Shown: positions 1 to 8,306, numbered from the stretch's first letter. The stretch: 31,048 bases of DNA from Burkholderiales bacterium (GCA_014379045.1 JACMMK010000203.1:1-31048); one strand, 5' to 3'. Notes: generated from the letters alone by a model not told the origin. A program made the numbers and translations.

Positions 1-177
1 CCGGCGGCGAGGGACCCGTCACCTGAAAGGTGACGGGATCGACGTAGCCGAGTGGGGCTCTGGCGCCGAGGGTGCGATGGTGGAGTTGGCGCGAATGCTC
101 GGAGGCGCCGCGCGAGGCCGGCGGCGAGGGACCCGTCACCTCACCGGTGAAGGGATCGAAGTAACCGGGTCGGGCTC
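1..177. repeat. 117-bp-spaced direct repeat with internal hairpins (two copies)
   Basis: Positions 1-24 and 118-141 are identical. The following 36 bases (25-60 and 142-177) match at 28 of 36 positions, so the repeat period is 117 bp, or 39 codons. Copy 1 contains a perfect 10-bp-stem hairpin at 15-37 (arm CCCGTCACCT, loop GAA). Copy 2 keeps a hairpin at 132-154, although its inner bases have changed. The array may extend to the left of the window. Because the period is a multiple of three, the repeat could lie in a coding region. Plus frame 2 is open from the window edge to a TGA at 227-229 that overlaps the next start. The minus strand is also open and reads two similar peptides beginning GYFDP and GYVDP. 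Neither frame matches a family I recognise. Confidence 0.75.
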
Positions 178-225
178 ACTCATCGTCCCCGGCGATCCTT
201 CGATCCGCGACCTCGGGGCAGGGCG

Positions 226-1626
226 ATGACCGCGCTGGACAGACTGAAGCGCGAACTGGTGACGCCGGCCGGCCTGCAGCCGCTGCGCGTACTCGCCGCT
301 TCCGGTCAGCTCGGCTACGGCATTCCGGACGCGGCGTTCGCCGAGGGCCTTGGGCGCAAGCCGCATTTCATCGGCTGCGACATGGGGTCCATCGATCCGG
401 GGCCTTACTACCTCGGCAGCGGCAATCTCGCGACCAGCGACGGGATGACGCGCGACGATCTCGCCAAGGTCCTGCTCGGTGCGCGCGCGATCGGCGTGCC
501 CCTGATGCTCGGCACTGCCGGCACGGCAGGCGCGGCACCCCACCTCGAGAAATCGCTGGCACTGGTGCGCGACATTGCGCGCGCCGAAGGACTGCATTTC
601 CGTCTCGCCTCGATCCGCGCCGATATGCCGCGCGATCTGGTCAAGGCTGCTATCCGTGCCGGCAAGGTCACTGCGCTCGGCGCAATTCCGGCCTTGACGG
701 AGCGCGACGTCGACGCCGCGACCCATATCGTCGGGCAGATGGGGGTCGAAGCGTTCCAGCGTGCACTCGCGGCGGGTGCCGACGTGGTGATCGCGGGACG
801 CGCGTGCGATACGGCAGTGTTCGCCGCCATTCCGGCGCTGCTCGGCTATCCGATGGGGCCGGCGATGCATATGGCCAAGATCATCGAATGTTGTTCGATC
901 TGCACCACGCCTGGCGGTCGAGATGCGCTGCTCGGGACGCTCGACGACGCTGGCTTCGTGATCGACAGCATGAACCCGATCCGCCATGCGACGCCGATGT
1001 CGGTGGCCGCGCACAGCCTTTACGAGCAGGGAGATCCTTACCGGGTGATCGAGCCGGAGGGCGTGTTGAACACCGAAACGGCGCACTACGAAGCAGCCGA
1101 CACTCACCGCTGCCGTATCTCGGGCGCGCGTTGGGAGCCCGCCGCGCGGTTCACGGTCAAGCTCGAAGGCGCGGAACGGGTCGGCGAGCGTGCGGTCCTG
1201 CTGGCAGGTTGCGCCGATCCGAAGGCGATTGCGGCAATCAGGGAGATATTGCCGGCAGTCGAGAAAACCGTGCGCAACCTCGTCGCTACGTCAGTGCGTG
1301 CGCCGTTCGAGTTGCACCACCGTGTCTACGGGATCGATGGTGTCGTCGCATGGCCTGCCGCGCCATCGCCTTTGCCGCGTGAGATTTTCATCATGGTCGA
1401 ATGCATCGCGGCGAGCGCGGAGGACGCAAAATCGGTTGCGACCGTGTTCAAGCAGTATCTGCTGCATCACGGTTTTCCAGGGCGAATCTCGACCGGTGGC
1501 AACATCGCATTCCCGTTCACACCGCCCGAAATAGTCACTGGCACCGCGTATCGTTTCAACGTCTATCACGTGATGGAAGTCGATGCGCTGGAGCCGCTGT
1601 TCCCCGTGCGTATCGAAGACCTCTGA
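226..1626 (+). CDS. AtuA-family (DUF1446) acyclic terpene utilization-like protein
   Basis: This 466-residue soluble protein has the features of the AtuA/DUF1446 family: an N-terminal block with GYGIPDAAFAEGLG, a CDMGSIDPGPYYLGSG segment near residues 50-66, a GTAGTAG turn near residue 91, and an AGRACDTAVF segment near residue 190. The family is named after a gene in the citronellol/geraniol catabolic cluster of Pseudomonas, but the reaction of AtuA itself is not established. It has no signal peptide. Two Bug receptor genes follow on the same strand, the first starting 31 bp after this stop, which suggests one catabolic transcript. The start at 226 overlaps the TGA of an open upstream frame in ATGA fashion. 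Family assignment is firm; the terpene role here is only inherited from the family name. Confidence 0.85.
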   Translation: MTALDRLKRELVTPAGLQPLRVLAASGQLGYGIPDAAFAEGLGRKPHFIGCDMGSIDPGPYYLGSGNLATSDGMTRDDLAKVLLGARAIGVPLMLGTAGTAGAAPHLEKSLALVRDIARAEGLHFRLASIRADMPRDLVKAAIRAGKVTALGAIPALTERDVDAATHIVGQMGVEAFQRALAAGADVVIAGRACDTAVFAAIPALLGYPMGPAMHMAKIIECCSICTTPGGRDALLGTLDDAGFVIDSMNPIRHATPMSVAAHSLYEQGDPYRVIEPEGVLNTETAHYEAADTHRCRISGARWEPAARFTVKLEGAERVGERAVLLAGCADPKAIAAIREILPAVEKTVRNLVATSVRAPFELHHRVYGIDGVVAWPAAPSPLPREIFIMVECIAASAEDAKSVATVFKQYLLHHGFPGRISTGGNIAFPFTPPEIVTGTAYRFNVYHVMEVDALEPLFPVRIEDL

Positions 1627-1657
1627 AACGATCGTGATCAGACCAGACGAGAACAGG

Positions 1658-2662
1658 ATGCGGGTGCCACGCTGTTCCGGCGGGGCGCATGCGATGTACG
1701 CCGTTCTCTGCTTCATGCTGCTGACAAGCGGGAGCCTTCTCGCGCAGCCTGCCAGGACTGCAACGGACTATCCGACGCGTGTCGTACGCTGGGTCGTACC
1801 TTTCACGCCCGGCGCATCGAACGACGTCGTGGCGCGGCTGCTCGCGCAGAAACTGACCGAAACATGGGGCCAGCAGGTCGTGATCGACAACCGCGCCGGT
1901 GCCGGCGGCCTGGTCGGCGCGGACATCGTGGCCAAGTCGACGCCCGACGGCTACACGCTGCTGCTCGCCAATCCGAGCTCGAATGCGATCAACTTTGCCG
2001 TGCGGGCAAAGACGCCCTACAAGGCCGAGGATCTTGCGCCGGTGCTTCTCCTCGGCTGGTCACCGATCATGCTCGTTACCAACGCGACGTTTCCCGTCGC
2101 GGGCGTGAAGGACGTGATCGCGCTGGCGAAGGCCAAGCCCGGCCAGCTTTCGGGGGGATCGTCGGGCACCGGCGGAAGCAGCCATCTTGCGCTCGAACTG
2201 TTCAAGCTGCTGGCAGGCGTCGATATTCTGCACGTACCCTACAAGGGCGCAGCGCCCGCAATCGCCGACATGATCGGGGGCCAGGTGTCGCTGATATTCG
2301 TGACGCCCGTCACGGCGCAGCCTCTCATCCAGGGCGGCAAACTCAGGGCGCTCGGCGTCGCGGGCAACGCGCGGTTGGCGATTTATCCCGAGGTGCGCAC
2401 GCTCGCGGAGCAGGGTCTGCCCGGATTCGACGTGCTGATCTGGTTCGGCGTCTCGGTGCCCGCCGGCACGCCCCGACCCGTCGTGCTCAAGCTCAATCGC
2501 GACCTGCAGCAGACGCTTCAGTCGGCCGATGTCAGGGAACGCTTTGCGGCGCTCGGCTTCGAGCCTCAAGGCGGCAGCCCCGAGCGCTTCGCTGCGCTGA
2601 TGAAAGAGGATACAGAGCGCTGGAGCAAAGTCGTGAAGGCCGCGAATGTGCGCAGCGAATGA
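1658..2662 (+). CDS. Bug-family periplasmic tripartite tricarboxylate-type solute-binding protein (1)
   Basis: This is an extracytoplasmic receptor of the Bug/TctC family, whose members bind small carboxylates or related metabolites in the periplasm and, in classical cases, deliver them to a TctA/TctB permease. From the ATG at 1658 it is 334 residues, with a signal peptide (basic residues 2-5, hydrophobic stretch 13-28, likely cleavage after LLA, about residue 29). The mature part shows VVPFTPGASNDVVAR, then GYTLLLANPSS, HVPYKGAAPA and LRALGVAGNARL, all usual family landmarks. An in-frame ATG at 1583 would overlap the AtuA gene and spoil the signal peptide. An ATG at 1694 is possible but loses the basic n-region. 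The ligand is unknown. The gene lies 31 bp after the AtuA-family gene and is probably co-transcribed with it. Confidence 0.88.
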   Translation: MRVPRCSGGAHAMYAVLCFMLLTSGSLLAQPARTATDYPTRVVRWVVPFTPGASNDVVARLLAQKLTETWGQQVVIDNRAGAGGLVGADIVAKSTPDGYTLLLANPSSNAINFAVRAKTPYKAEDLAPVLLLGWSPIMLVTNATFPVAGVKDVIALAKAKPGQLSGGSSGTGGSSHLALELFKLLAGVDILHVPYKGAAPAIADMIGGQVSLIFVTPVTAQPLIQGGKLRALGVAGNARLAIYPEVRTLAEQGLPGFDVLIWFGVSVPAGTPRPVVLKLNRDLQQTLQSADVRERFAALGFEPQGGSPERFAALMKEDTERWSKVVKAANVRSE

Positions 2663-2721
2663 AGCTGCAGCCGCTAATCTATAGCTCGACAGTCGGGCAG
2701 ATCTTCATTGGAGGAAAGAGC

Positions 2722-3738
2722 GTGAACCCATTCATGACAAGGTCGCGATGTGCAGCGCGGGCGTCGTTCGCCCATCAATGCGTCGCATTGACGCTAGTGT
2801 GCGCAGCGTCGGCGGGCAGTGTTTTCGCGGCCGACGTGTTTCAGAATCGTCCGCTGCGTGTGGTCGTGCCGTATCCGCCCGGCGGCACCTCGGACACGCA
2901 GATCCGCATCATCGGGCCGCGCCTCGCCGAGTCGATCGGGCAGCCGGTGCTGATCGACAACCGGCCGGGGGCGTCCGGCATGCTCGGCGCGGAACTCGTC
3001 GCGCGCTCGAATCCCGACGGTCACACGCTGGTGATGACCGACGTCGGCAATCTTGTGATGACCGAGATCGTCCACCCCAACGCGCCTTATGTCGTCGCGC
3101 GCGACTTCGCCGCGGTGACGCTGGTGTCGTTCACGCCGCATCTGCTCGGCGTGAATCCTGCGCTGCCGGTGCAGTCGGTGGCCGATCTCGTCAAATACGC
3201 GAAAGCGAATCCGGGCAAGCTCAACTTCGCGACGAGCCTCGGTGGGGCAACGCATTTCGCGGGGCTGCTGTTCGCCCAGCATCATGGCCTGCAATGGGTG
3301 GAGATCCCGACCAAGGGCGGCACCGATTCGATCACCCAGGTGATGACCGGACAGTCGGATCTCGTCTTCAACAGCATGGTGCCGATGATGCCGCAGGGCA
3401 AGAGCGGCAAGCTGCGCATCCTCGCGGTCACCAGTCCGAAGCGCGTGGCGCAGTGGCCTGAGTTGCCGACGATGGCCGAGGCGGGCGGCATCCCGGGCTT
3501 CAGCACCGGCTCATGGCAAGGGCTGCTGGTGCCGGTAAAGGTCCGCTCCGAAGTGGTCGAGCGCCTCGCGGCCGAAGTCGGCAAGGCGTTGGCGGCGCCC
3601 GAGGTGCGCGACCGCTACAACGGGCTCGGGACCGAGATCGTCGCCAATTCGCCGACCGAGTTCACGCGCTGGCTGCGCGACGAGAACCGGCGCTGGGGCG
3701 AGGTCGCGAAGAAGGCGAACCTCAAGGTGCAGTTCTAG
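2722..3738 (+). CDS. Bug-family solute-binding protein (2), variant ligand-loop motif
   Basis: This 338-residue Bug receptor is translated from a GTG at 2722. GGAGGA at 2710-2715, six bases upstream, is the best ribosome binding site nearby and decides the start over the ATG at 2734. The signal peptide runs to an SVFAAD cleavage region at about residues 34-38. Family landmarks include VVVPYPPGGTSDTQIR near residue 45, GHTLVMTDVG and LRILAVTSPKR. It is odd in having EIPTKGG where the other Bug proteins have HVPYKG, which suggests a changed ligand cleft. It follows receptor 1 by 59 bp. Two receptors in tandem after an AtuA-family gene may cover related substrates, but this is inference. The next gene is convergent, 61 bp away. 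Confidence 0.87.
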   Translation: MNPFMTRSRCAARASFAHQCVALTLVCAASAGSVFAADVFQNRPLRVVVPYPPGGTSDTQIRIIGPRLAESIGQPVLIDNRPGASGMLGAELVARSNPDGHTLVMTDVGNLVMTEIVHPNAPYVVARDFAAVTLVSFTPHLLGVNPALPVQSVADLVKYAKANPGKLNFATSLGGATHFAGLLFAQHHGLQWVEIPTKGGTDSITQVMTGQSDLVFNSMVPMMPQGKSGKLRILAVTSPKRVAQWPELPTMAEAGGIPGFSTGSWQGLLVPVKVRSEVVERLAAEVGKALAAPEVRDRYNGLGTEIVANSPTEFTRWLRDENRRWGEVAKKANLKVQF

Positions 3739-3799
3739 CGGATGTCGCTGCGTGCTCGGGGGCCAAAGGTGCGACTCGACAAACGCGTCACTAAGCGCG

Positions 3800-5197
3800 T
3801 CAGTGCGTGCCTTCGAGAATCGCCCCCTGTGCCCCGAGTCGATCGCGCAGTAACTCGACGTTGACCGCGCGCACGTCGGCGATCTCCCCGGTTTCGACCA
3901 TCAACGCCGCGGCGGTGCCGACCGCCTGACCCATGGCCATGCACGTGCCCATCACGCGGGCCGATCCGTGCGCTTCACGCGTCGCCGAGAAGCAGCGGCC
4001 CGCGATGAACACGTTCTTCAGGTTGCGCGGGATCAGGCACCCGAACGGGATATCGTAAGACCCCCCATCGCGGATCGGCTGACGCAGTTGCGAGGACCCG
4101 GCCCCGTGCACATCGACATGGTGCGCGCCCTTGGCGATACCGTCCTCGCGCTTGCGCGCTTCCATCACGTCTTCGTACGCGAGCACCTTGTCCCCCATGA
4201 TCCGGCGTGTCTCGCGGATCCCGATGCGCGGCGCGATGCCTGCGAAATGGGCGTGTTCATACCCGGGCACACGCTTCTTCATGAAGTTCGCGCACATCCA
4301 GACCTGGTCCATCAGTTCACCGAGTGCGCCGGACAACTGATCGGTGCGCGTCGCGTCGATGCCGCTCAGGCGCGTGGTGTTCAGGCTCACTTCGCGTCGC
4401 TGGGTGGACACCGGGGTCGAGGCGACGAGCGACGTCGGATACATCTCGCCGCGCGCGACAGCGGACGAGACGAGCGGTCCGTCGCCGCGCAGAAACACCT
4501 TGGGCAGCCCGCGTTTGACCAGTTCCGCGATGCATTCGTCGCGCGTCTGCTTAATCCAGGGGTTCTCGCACACGGCGATATCGTCCGGGTGCGTTCGTAC
4601 GAACTCGAGCAGCGGGCCGGGGTCCACGCCCTGCATCCGGAACACGAGCGACACCGGCTGGAACTCACCGCTCGGGCTGCCGGCTTCGAACGGTGCGCCG
4701 GCGGCCACGGCGATGTCGCCATCGCCCGAGCAGTCGATGACCACGTCGGCGGTCATCAGCGTGCGCTGCATCTTGTTCAGCACCACGACGCCCTTGACCC
4801 GCCCGTCGTCGACGACGACGTCCTCGGCGAAGCTGTAGAGGAGCAGGTGCACGCCGGCGCGCCGTACGACGTTCATGACCGCGATCTTCATGATCTCGGG
4901 GTCGCAGCAGACGACCCAGATCGTGCGCCAATCGAACATGTGGCCGACATAGCCGCCCAGAAGCTCGCACTCGTCGAGCAGCTCGCGCAGAAAGCCCCCG
5001 ACCACCCATTCGCCGCGTGTGTTCAGGCAGCCGTCGATCGGGATCCCGGACAGCAACTCCCCGCCGATCATCGGACCGGCATCGACGAGCAGTGTGCGGG
5101 CGCCGTTGCGGGCCGCGCTCGCCGCCGCGGAGATACCGGCGCTGCCGCCGCCGATCACGAGTACGTCCCAATGCTGGGTTGCGAGTCGTTGCGTCAT
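3800..5197 (-). CDS. FAD-dependent oxidoreductase (FAD_oxidored family)
   Basis: This soluble flavoprotein has an N-terminal Rossmann motif VIGGGSAGISAAASAARNGA (residues about 14-33), a DCSGDGDIAVAAGAPFE segment in the middle, and a C-terminal FAD-contact segment NVFIAGRCFSATREAHGSARVM followed by GQAVGTAAAL. This arrangement is typical of the FAD_oxidored group of dehydrogenases with unassigned substrates. The start at 5197 was chosen because AAGGTGG lies six bases upstream, giving 465 residues; an ATG six codons earlier lacks that site. Only one base separates the stop of the upstream Bug gene from this ATG, so translation is very probably coupled. The enzyme is a good candidate to oxidise the compound captured by that receptor or a product of it. 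The substrate cannot be read from the sequence. Confidence 0.85.
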   Translation of the reverse strand: MTQRLATQHWDVLVIGGGSAGISAAASAARNGARTLLVDAGPMIGGELLSGIPIDGCLNTRGEWVVGGFLRELLDECELLGGYVGHMFDWRTIWVVCCDPEIMKIAVMNVVRRAGVHLLLYSFAEDVVVDDGRVKGVVVLNKMQRTLMTADVVIDCSGDGDIAVAAGAPFEAGSPSGEFQPVSLVFRMQGVDPGPLLEFVRTHPDDIAVCENPWIKQTRDECIAELVKRGLPKVFLRGDGPLVSSAVARGEMYPTSLVASTPVSTQRREVSLNTTRLSGIDATRTDQLSGALGELMDQVWMCANFMKKRVPGYEHAHFAGIAPRIGIRETRRIMGDKVLAYEDVMEARKREDGIAKGAHHVDVHGAGSSQLRQPIRDGGSYDIPFGCLIPRNLKNVFIAGRCFSATREAHGSARVMGTCMAMGQAVGTAAALMVETGEIADVRAVNVELLRDRLGAQGAILEGTH

Positions 5198-5198
5198 G

Positions 5199-6185
5199 TC
5201 ATTCCACCTTTGCACCGGATTGCCGGACGATACGACCCCACTTCTCGATCTCGGCGCGGATATGACGGGTGAACTCGTCCGCGCCCGCCGTGGCGATCTC
5301 GAACCCGCTCCGCTCGAGCCGCTCGCGCCACTCGGTGCGCTGCACCCCCTGCGTCGCAGCGCTGGTGACGCGCGACGCGATATCCGCGGGCATCCCCGCC
5401 GGACCGGAAATCCCGAACCAGGTCTCGGAGACGAACCCCGGCAATCCCGCTTCCGCGACGGTCGGCAGTGTCGGCAAATGCGGCGATCGACTCGCCCCGG
5501 TGACGGCGAGCGCGCGCAGCTTGTTCGAACGCACGAACGACAGCGCCTCGTTGGTGATCAGAAACATCATCTCGACCTGCCCCGCCATGACCTCGGTCGC
5601 AGCGGGACCTGACCCCTTGTACGGCACGTGAACGAGATTGACGCCTGCCGTGGACTTGAACAGCTCGCCGGTCAGGTGCGACACGGTGCCGTTGCCGCCG
5701 GAGGCCATGTTGATCTGCCCCGGCCGCGCCTTCGCCATGCGCAGCAGATCGCCGACCGACTTGACCGGCAGGGCCGGGTGCACGACGAGCACCGTGCCGA
5801 CGCGCGACAACAGCGCGAGGTGAGTGAAATCGTTGAGCGTGTCGTAGCCCAGTTGCGGATAGAGATGCGGCGCTATCGACGTGATGCCGGGGCTGGCGAC
5901 CAGCAGCGTGTAGCCGTCGGGTTTCGACTTCGCGACCGACGCCGCGCCGATCGTCCCCCCGGCCCCGGTTCGATTCTCGACGATGACGGTCTGTCCCAGC
6001 ACATCGGCCAGCATTGCCGCAAAGATCCTGCCGACCGAGTCGGTCGGACCGCCGGCGGGTTGGGGCACCACCAGTCGCACCGGCTTGACGGGCCAGGCCT
6101 GCGCGAACACCCACTGCGACCCCAGCCCCGACACAAGGGAAACCGCGATGGACGTGGTGAACACGAGATGAGCGAAGCGCTTCAT
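5199..6185 (-). CDS. Bug-family solute-binding protein (3), coupled to an FAD oxidoreductase
   Basis: The product is 328 residues with a clear Sec signal (KR at residues 2-3, hydrophobic core 7-22, cleavage after VFA at about 28). Landmarks are VRLVVPQPAGGPTDSVGR, GYTLLVASPG, HVPYKGSGPAATEV and LRALAVTGASRS. The ATG at 6185 has a strong GAGGAGGAA site a few bases upstream; longer in-frame starts run through the divergent regulator and are not credible. The gene abuts the FAD oxidoreductase downstream and is divergent from the LysR gene, with 135 bp between them holding a dyad at 6266-6287. That is the classic layout of a LysR-controlled catabolic operon, so expression is probably inducer-dependent. 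Confidence 0.9.
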   Translation of the reverse strand: MKRFAHLVFTTSIAVSLVSGLGSQWVFAQAWPVKPVRLVVPQPAGGPTDSVGRIFAAMLADVLGQTVIVENRTGAGGTIGAASVAKSKPDGYTLLVASPGITSIAPHLYPQLGYDTLNDFTHLALLSRVGTVLVVHPALPVKSVGDLLRMAKARPGQINMASGGNGTVSHLTGELFKSTAGVNLVHVPYKGSGPAATEVMAGQVEMMFLITNEALSFVRSNKLRALAVTGASRSPHLPTLPTVAEAGLPGFVSETWFGISGPAGMPADIASRVTSAATQGVQRTEWRERLERSGFEIATAGADEFTRHIRAEIEKWGRIVRQSGAKVE

Positions 6186-6265
6186 GTTCTTCCTCCTCGT
6201 TGGGCTCCGTGATGCATCTGAAGGCACCGAAGCTTTTCGATATGCGCGAAGTATCCGGCCGGGTT

Positions 6266-6287
6266 TCGGGTGAATGCAAATACCCGA
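6266..6287. promoter_or_regulatory. Candidate LysR operator (TCGGGT-N10-ACCCGA)
   Basis: A perfect 6-bp inverted repeat with a 10-base AT-richer spacer lies between the divergent Bug and LysR genes. It contains the T-N11-A pattern expected of LysR-type sites. A second, weaker dyad around ATCGAGCTCCGAT follows at about 6289-6301. Assignment to the neighbouring regulator is inferred from position. Confidence 0.5.
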
Positions 6288-6320
6288 TAATCGAGCTCCG
6301 ATAACTTCGGCGCATGTCAG

Positions 6321-7220
6321 ATGGAACCGCGCGATCTCGAGTACTTCCGCGTAATGGCCGACCACGGTCAACTCGCGCGCGCAGCCGAGGCACTCGGTCT
6401 GAGTCAACCGGCGCTGACCAAGAGCCTGCAGCGGCTCGAGTCCGATGTCGGTGCGCAACTGTTCGAACGGACCCCGCGCGGCGTTCGTCTCACGCCGATC
6501 GGCAGCGCGTTGCTCGCGCGTGCGGCGCAGGTGCGACTGGCGCTCGACCAGGCACGCGCCGAAGTCGCGGATCTCGCGGCAGGGCGTGTCGGGCGCGTGC
6601 GCATCGGCATCGGCCCGACCATGGTCGAGCTGCTGCTGCCGGCCACCTGCAGCCGCTTGCTGGTCGAGGCACCGCAGGTGACGCTGCAGGTCACCACCGG
6701 ACTCAACGATGTGCTGATCGACGCCGTCGAGCGTGGTGAACTGGACCTCGTGCTGTCCACCTTGCCTGAGCATCGTGTGTCCGGCATGCACTACGAGCCG
6801 CTGCTGGAGGACGACCTGCTGGTGGTCGCGCGTACCGGTCACCGGCTCGCGCGCACCCGCCGTCGCGGTCTGGATCAGCTGTTGCGCGAGGGATGGGTGT
6901 TGCCGGCCCCGGCGGTGCTGTCGCGGCAGACGCTCGAGCGGGCCTTCATCGACGCAGAGGGTGCAGTGCCGCGGGTCGTCGTCGAGACCAATTCGGTCGC
7001 GCTGGTATTCGCGCTCGTCGCGCGCACCGACCTGCTGGGTTTCCATTCCCGGCGTGCGCTGCAGGCGTCGCCGGTGCGCGCGAAACTGCAGGCCATCGAG
7101 GTGCCGGCGCTGCGCTCGCAACGCCGGATCGGCCTCATCTATCGAAGCGACGCCTACTTTCCACCGGCGGCGAAGCGTCTGGTGACGTTGCTGCGCGAAG
7201 TGGCCCGATCGCTGGCGTGA
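6321..7220 (+). CDS. LysR-family transcriptional regulator
   Basis: The product is 299 residues, the standard LysR length. A winged helix-turn-helix lies at about residues 4-62 with the recognition region LARAAEALGLSQPALTKSLQRLE. It is followed by a linker helix and a periplasmic-binding-like effector domain from about residue 90 (GRVRIGIGPTMVELLLP) to the end. The gene is divergent from the Bug/FAD-oxidoreductase operon, and a dyad at 6266-6287 sits in the shared intergenic region, so it most likely controls that operon and itself. The inducer is unknown. The stop codon lies within the left arm of a hairpin at 7213-7240 shared with the convergent next gene. Confidence 0.92.
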   Translation: MEPRDLEYFRVMADHGQLARAAEALGLSQPALTKSLQRLESDVGAQLFERTPRGVRLTPIGSALLARAAQVRLALDQARAEVADLAAGRVGRVRIGIGPTMVELLLPATCSRLLVEAPQVTLQVTTGLNDVLIDAVERGELDLVLSTLPEHRVSGMHYEPLLEDDLLVVARTGHRLARTRRRGLDQLLREGWVLPAPAVLSRQTLERAFIDAEGAVPRVVVETNSVALVFALVARTDLLGFHSRRALQASPVRAKLQAIEVPALRSQRRIGLIYRSDAYFPPAAKRLVTLLREVARSLA

Positions 7221-7240
7221 CCCCTGAGGCGGTCACGCCA
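7213..7240. terminator. Bidirectional hairpin between convergent LysR and Bug genes
   Basis: This is a perfect 10-bp inverted repeat (TGGCGTGACC / GGTCACGCCA) with an 8-base loop. The left arm contains the LysR stop codon (7218-7220). It lies 20 bp from the end of the convergent Bug gene. No strong T-tract follows on either strand, so it may act as a transcription brake or mRNA 3'-end stabiliser rather than a textbook intrinsic terminator. Confidence 0.6.
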
Positions 7241-7259
7241 AGATTCTGCGCCATTCCGC

Positions 7260-8249
7260 TCAATCGATCGTCGCGCCGCTCTCGCGTGCGAGCTTTGCCC
7301 AACGCGGCGCATCCTGCTTCATGAACGCGAGGAACGCCGCCGGCGACGCATGGGTGAACGGCTCCTGGCCGGCGGCAGCCAGCGCCGCGGCCGTATCCGG
7401 TGCCGCGACCGCGCGCAGGCTCTGCTTGTGCAGCAGCGCGACGATCGGCTCCGGGATAGCGCGCGGACCCGATACGCCGAACCACTGCAGCAGATCGAAG
7501 CCGGGCACACCTGCTTCGGCGATCGTCGGCACGTTCGGCAACAGCGGCGAACGCCGGGTGGAGGTGACGCCGAGCGCGCGCAGCTTGCCCGAGTTGACGA
7601 ACCCGAGCACACCGGCAATTCCCGGGAAGCCGACGCCGACCTGTCCGGCCACCAGATCGGCCATCGCCGGGGCGCTGCCGCGATACGGCACATGCATCAT
7701 TTTCACGCCCGCCATCGAAGCGAACAATGCGCCGGTCAGGTGTTGGGTGCCGCCATTGCCGGACGAGGCCCAGTCGATCGCGCCCGGGCGCTTCTTCGCC
7801 AACGCGATCAACTCGCTGACCGTCTTCGCACCCAACGACGGGTGCACGACCAGAACATTCTGGGCCGCGGTCATCCCGGTGATCGCCGTGAAGTCGGCGA
7901 TCGGGTCGTACGGCAGTTTCCGGTGGATGGCCGCCGAGACGAAATGCGTATTGCTGATCATGAACAGCGTATGACCATCCGGCGGCGACCGGGCGGCAAT
8001 CTCCGCACCGACCACCGAGCCTGCGCCGGGACGGTTTTCGACCACCATCTGCTGGCCGAGAAGGCGCGACATCTCGAGCGAGAAGATGCGGGCCGGTCCG
8101 TCCGTCGCCCCGCCCGGCGAGAACGGCACGATCAGACGCACCGGGCGCAGCGGAAAGGGTTCCGCACCCCAGACGCTGCCGGCCCCGCTTGCAACGAAAG
8201 CCGACGCGACAGCGGTCGCGCACAGGCTGAGCCGATTACTTGATGCCAT
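7260..8249 (-). CDS. Bug-family solute-binding protein (4)
   Basis: The ATG at 8249, preceded by GGGAG about ten bases upstream, gives 329 residues. A signal peptide ends near residue 29 (SVWGA-E). Landmarks are VRLIVPFSPGGATDGPARIF, GHTLFMISNTH, HVPYRGSAPAMADL and LRALGVTSTRRS. The alternative longer frame runs far into the divergent hydrolase gene and is a shadow. The gene is divergent from the hydrolase/dioxygenase/Bug group with a 57-bp gap, so the two units probably share a promoter region. Since receptor 5 also belongs to that group, this locus holds two receptors around one hydrolase-dioxygenase pair. The ligand is unknown. Confidence 0.89.
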   Translation of the reverse strand: MASSNRLSLCATAVASAFVASGAGSVWGAEPFPLRPVRLIVPFSPGGATDGPARIFSLEMSRLLGQQMVVENRPGAGSVVGAEIAARSPPDGHTLFMISNTHFVSAAIHRKLPYDPIADFTAITGMTAAQNVLVVHPSLGAKTVSELIALAKKRPGAIDWASSGNGGTQHLTGALFASMAGVKMMHVPYRGSAPAMADLVAGQVGVGFPGIAGVLGFVNSGKLRALGVTSTRRSPLLPNVPTIAEAGVPGFDLLQWFGVSGPRAIPEPIVALLHKQSLRAVAAPDTAAALAAAGQEPFTHASPAAFLAFMKQDAPRWAKLARESGATID

Positions 8250-8306
8250 CCACGTCTCCCGTTTCGTTTCTATACTCGGCGTTTCCTGCAACGTGGAGAA
8301 TGCCTG

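Noticed and set aside
2..229. Open plus frame ending in a TGA that overlaps the AtuA-family ATG
   Set aside because: It could be the 3' end of an upstream gene, but it is mostly the 117-bp repeat and matches no family, so it is described as a repeat and not called as a gene.
136..1107. Long minus-strand open frame opposite the AtuA-family gene
   Set aside because: It is rich in Arg and His without any motif, as expected for the antisense shadow of a GC-rich gene.
3739..3799. Possible terminator hairpin (ACGCG/CGCGT) between convergent Bug and FAD oxidoreductase genes
   Set aside because: The stem is only 5 bp with an 8-base loop and no U-tract, too weak to report as a feature.
3968..5272. 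434-residue plus-strand open frame opposite the FAD oxidoreductase
   Set aside because: The minus strand encodes a complete flavoprotein with motifs and ribosome binding site; the plus frame has none.
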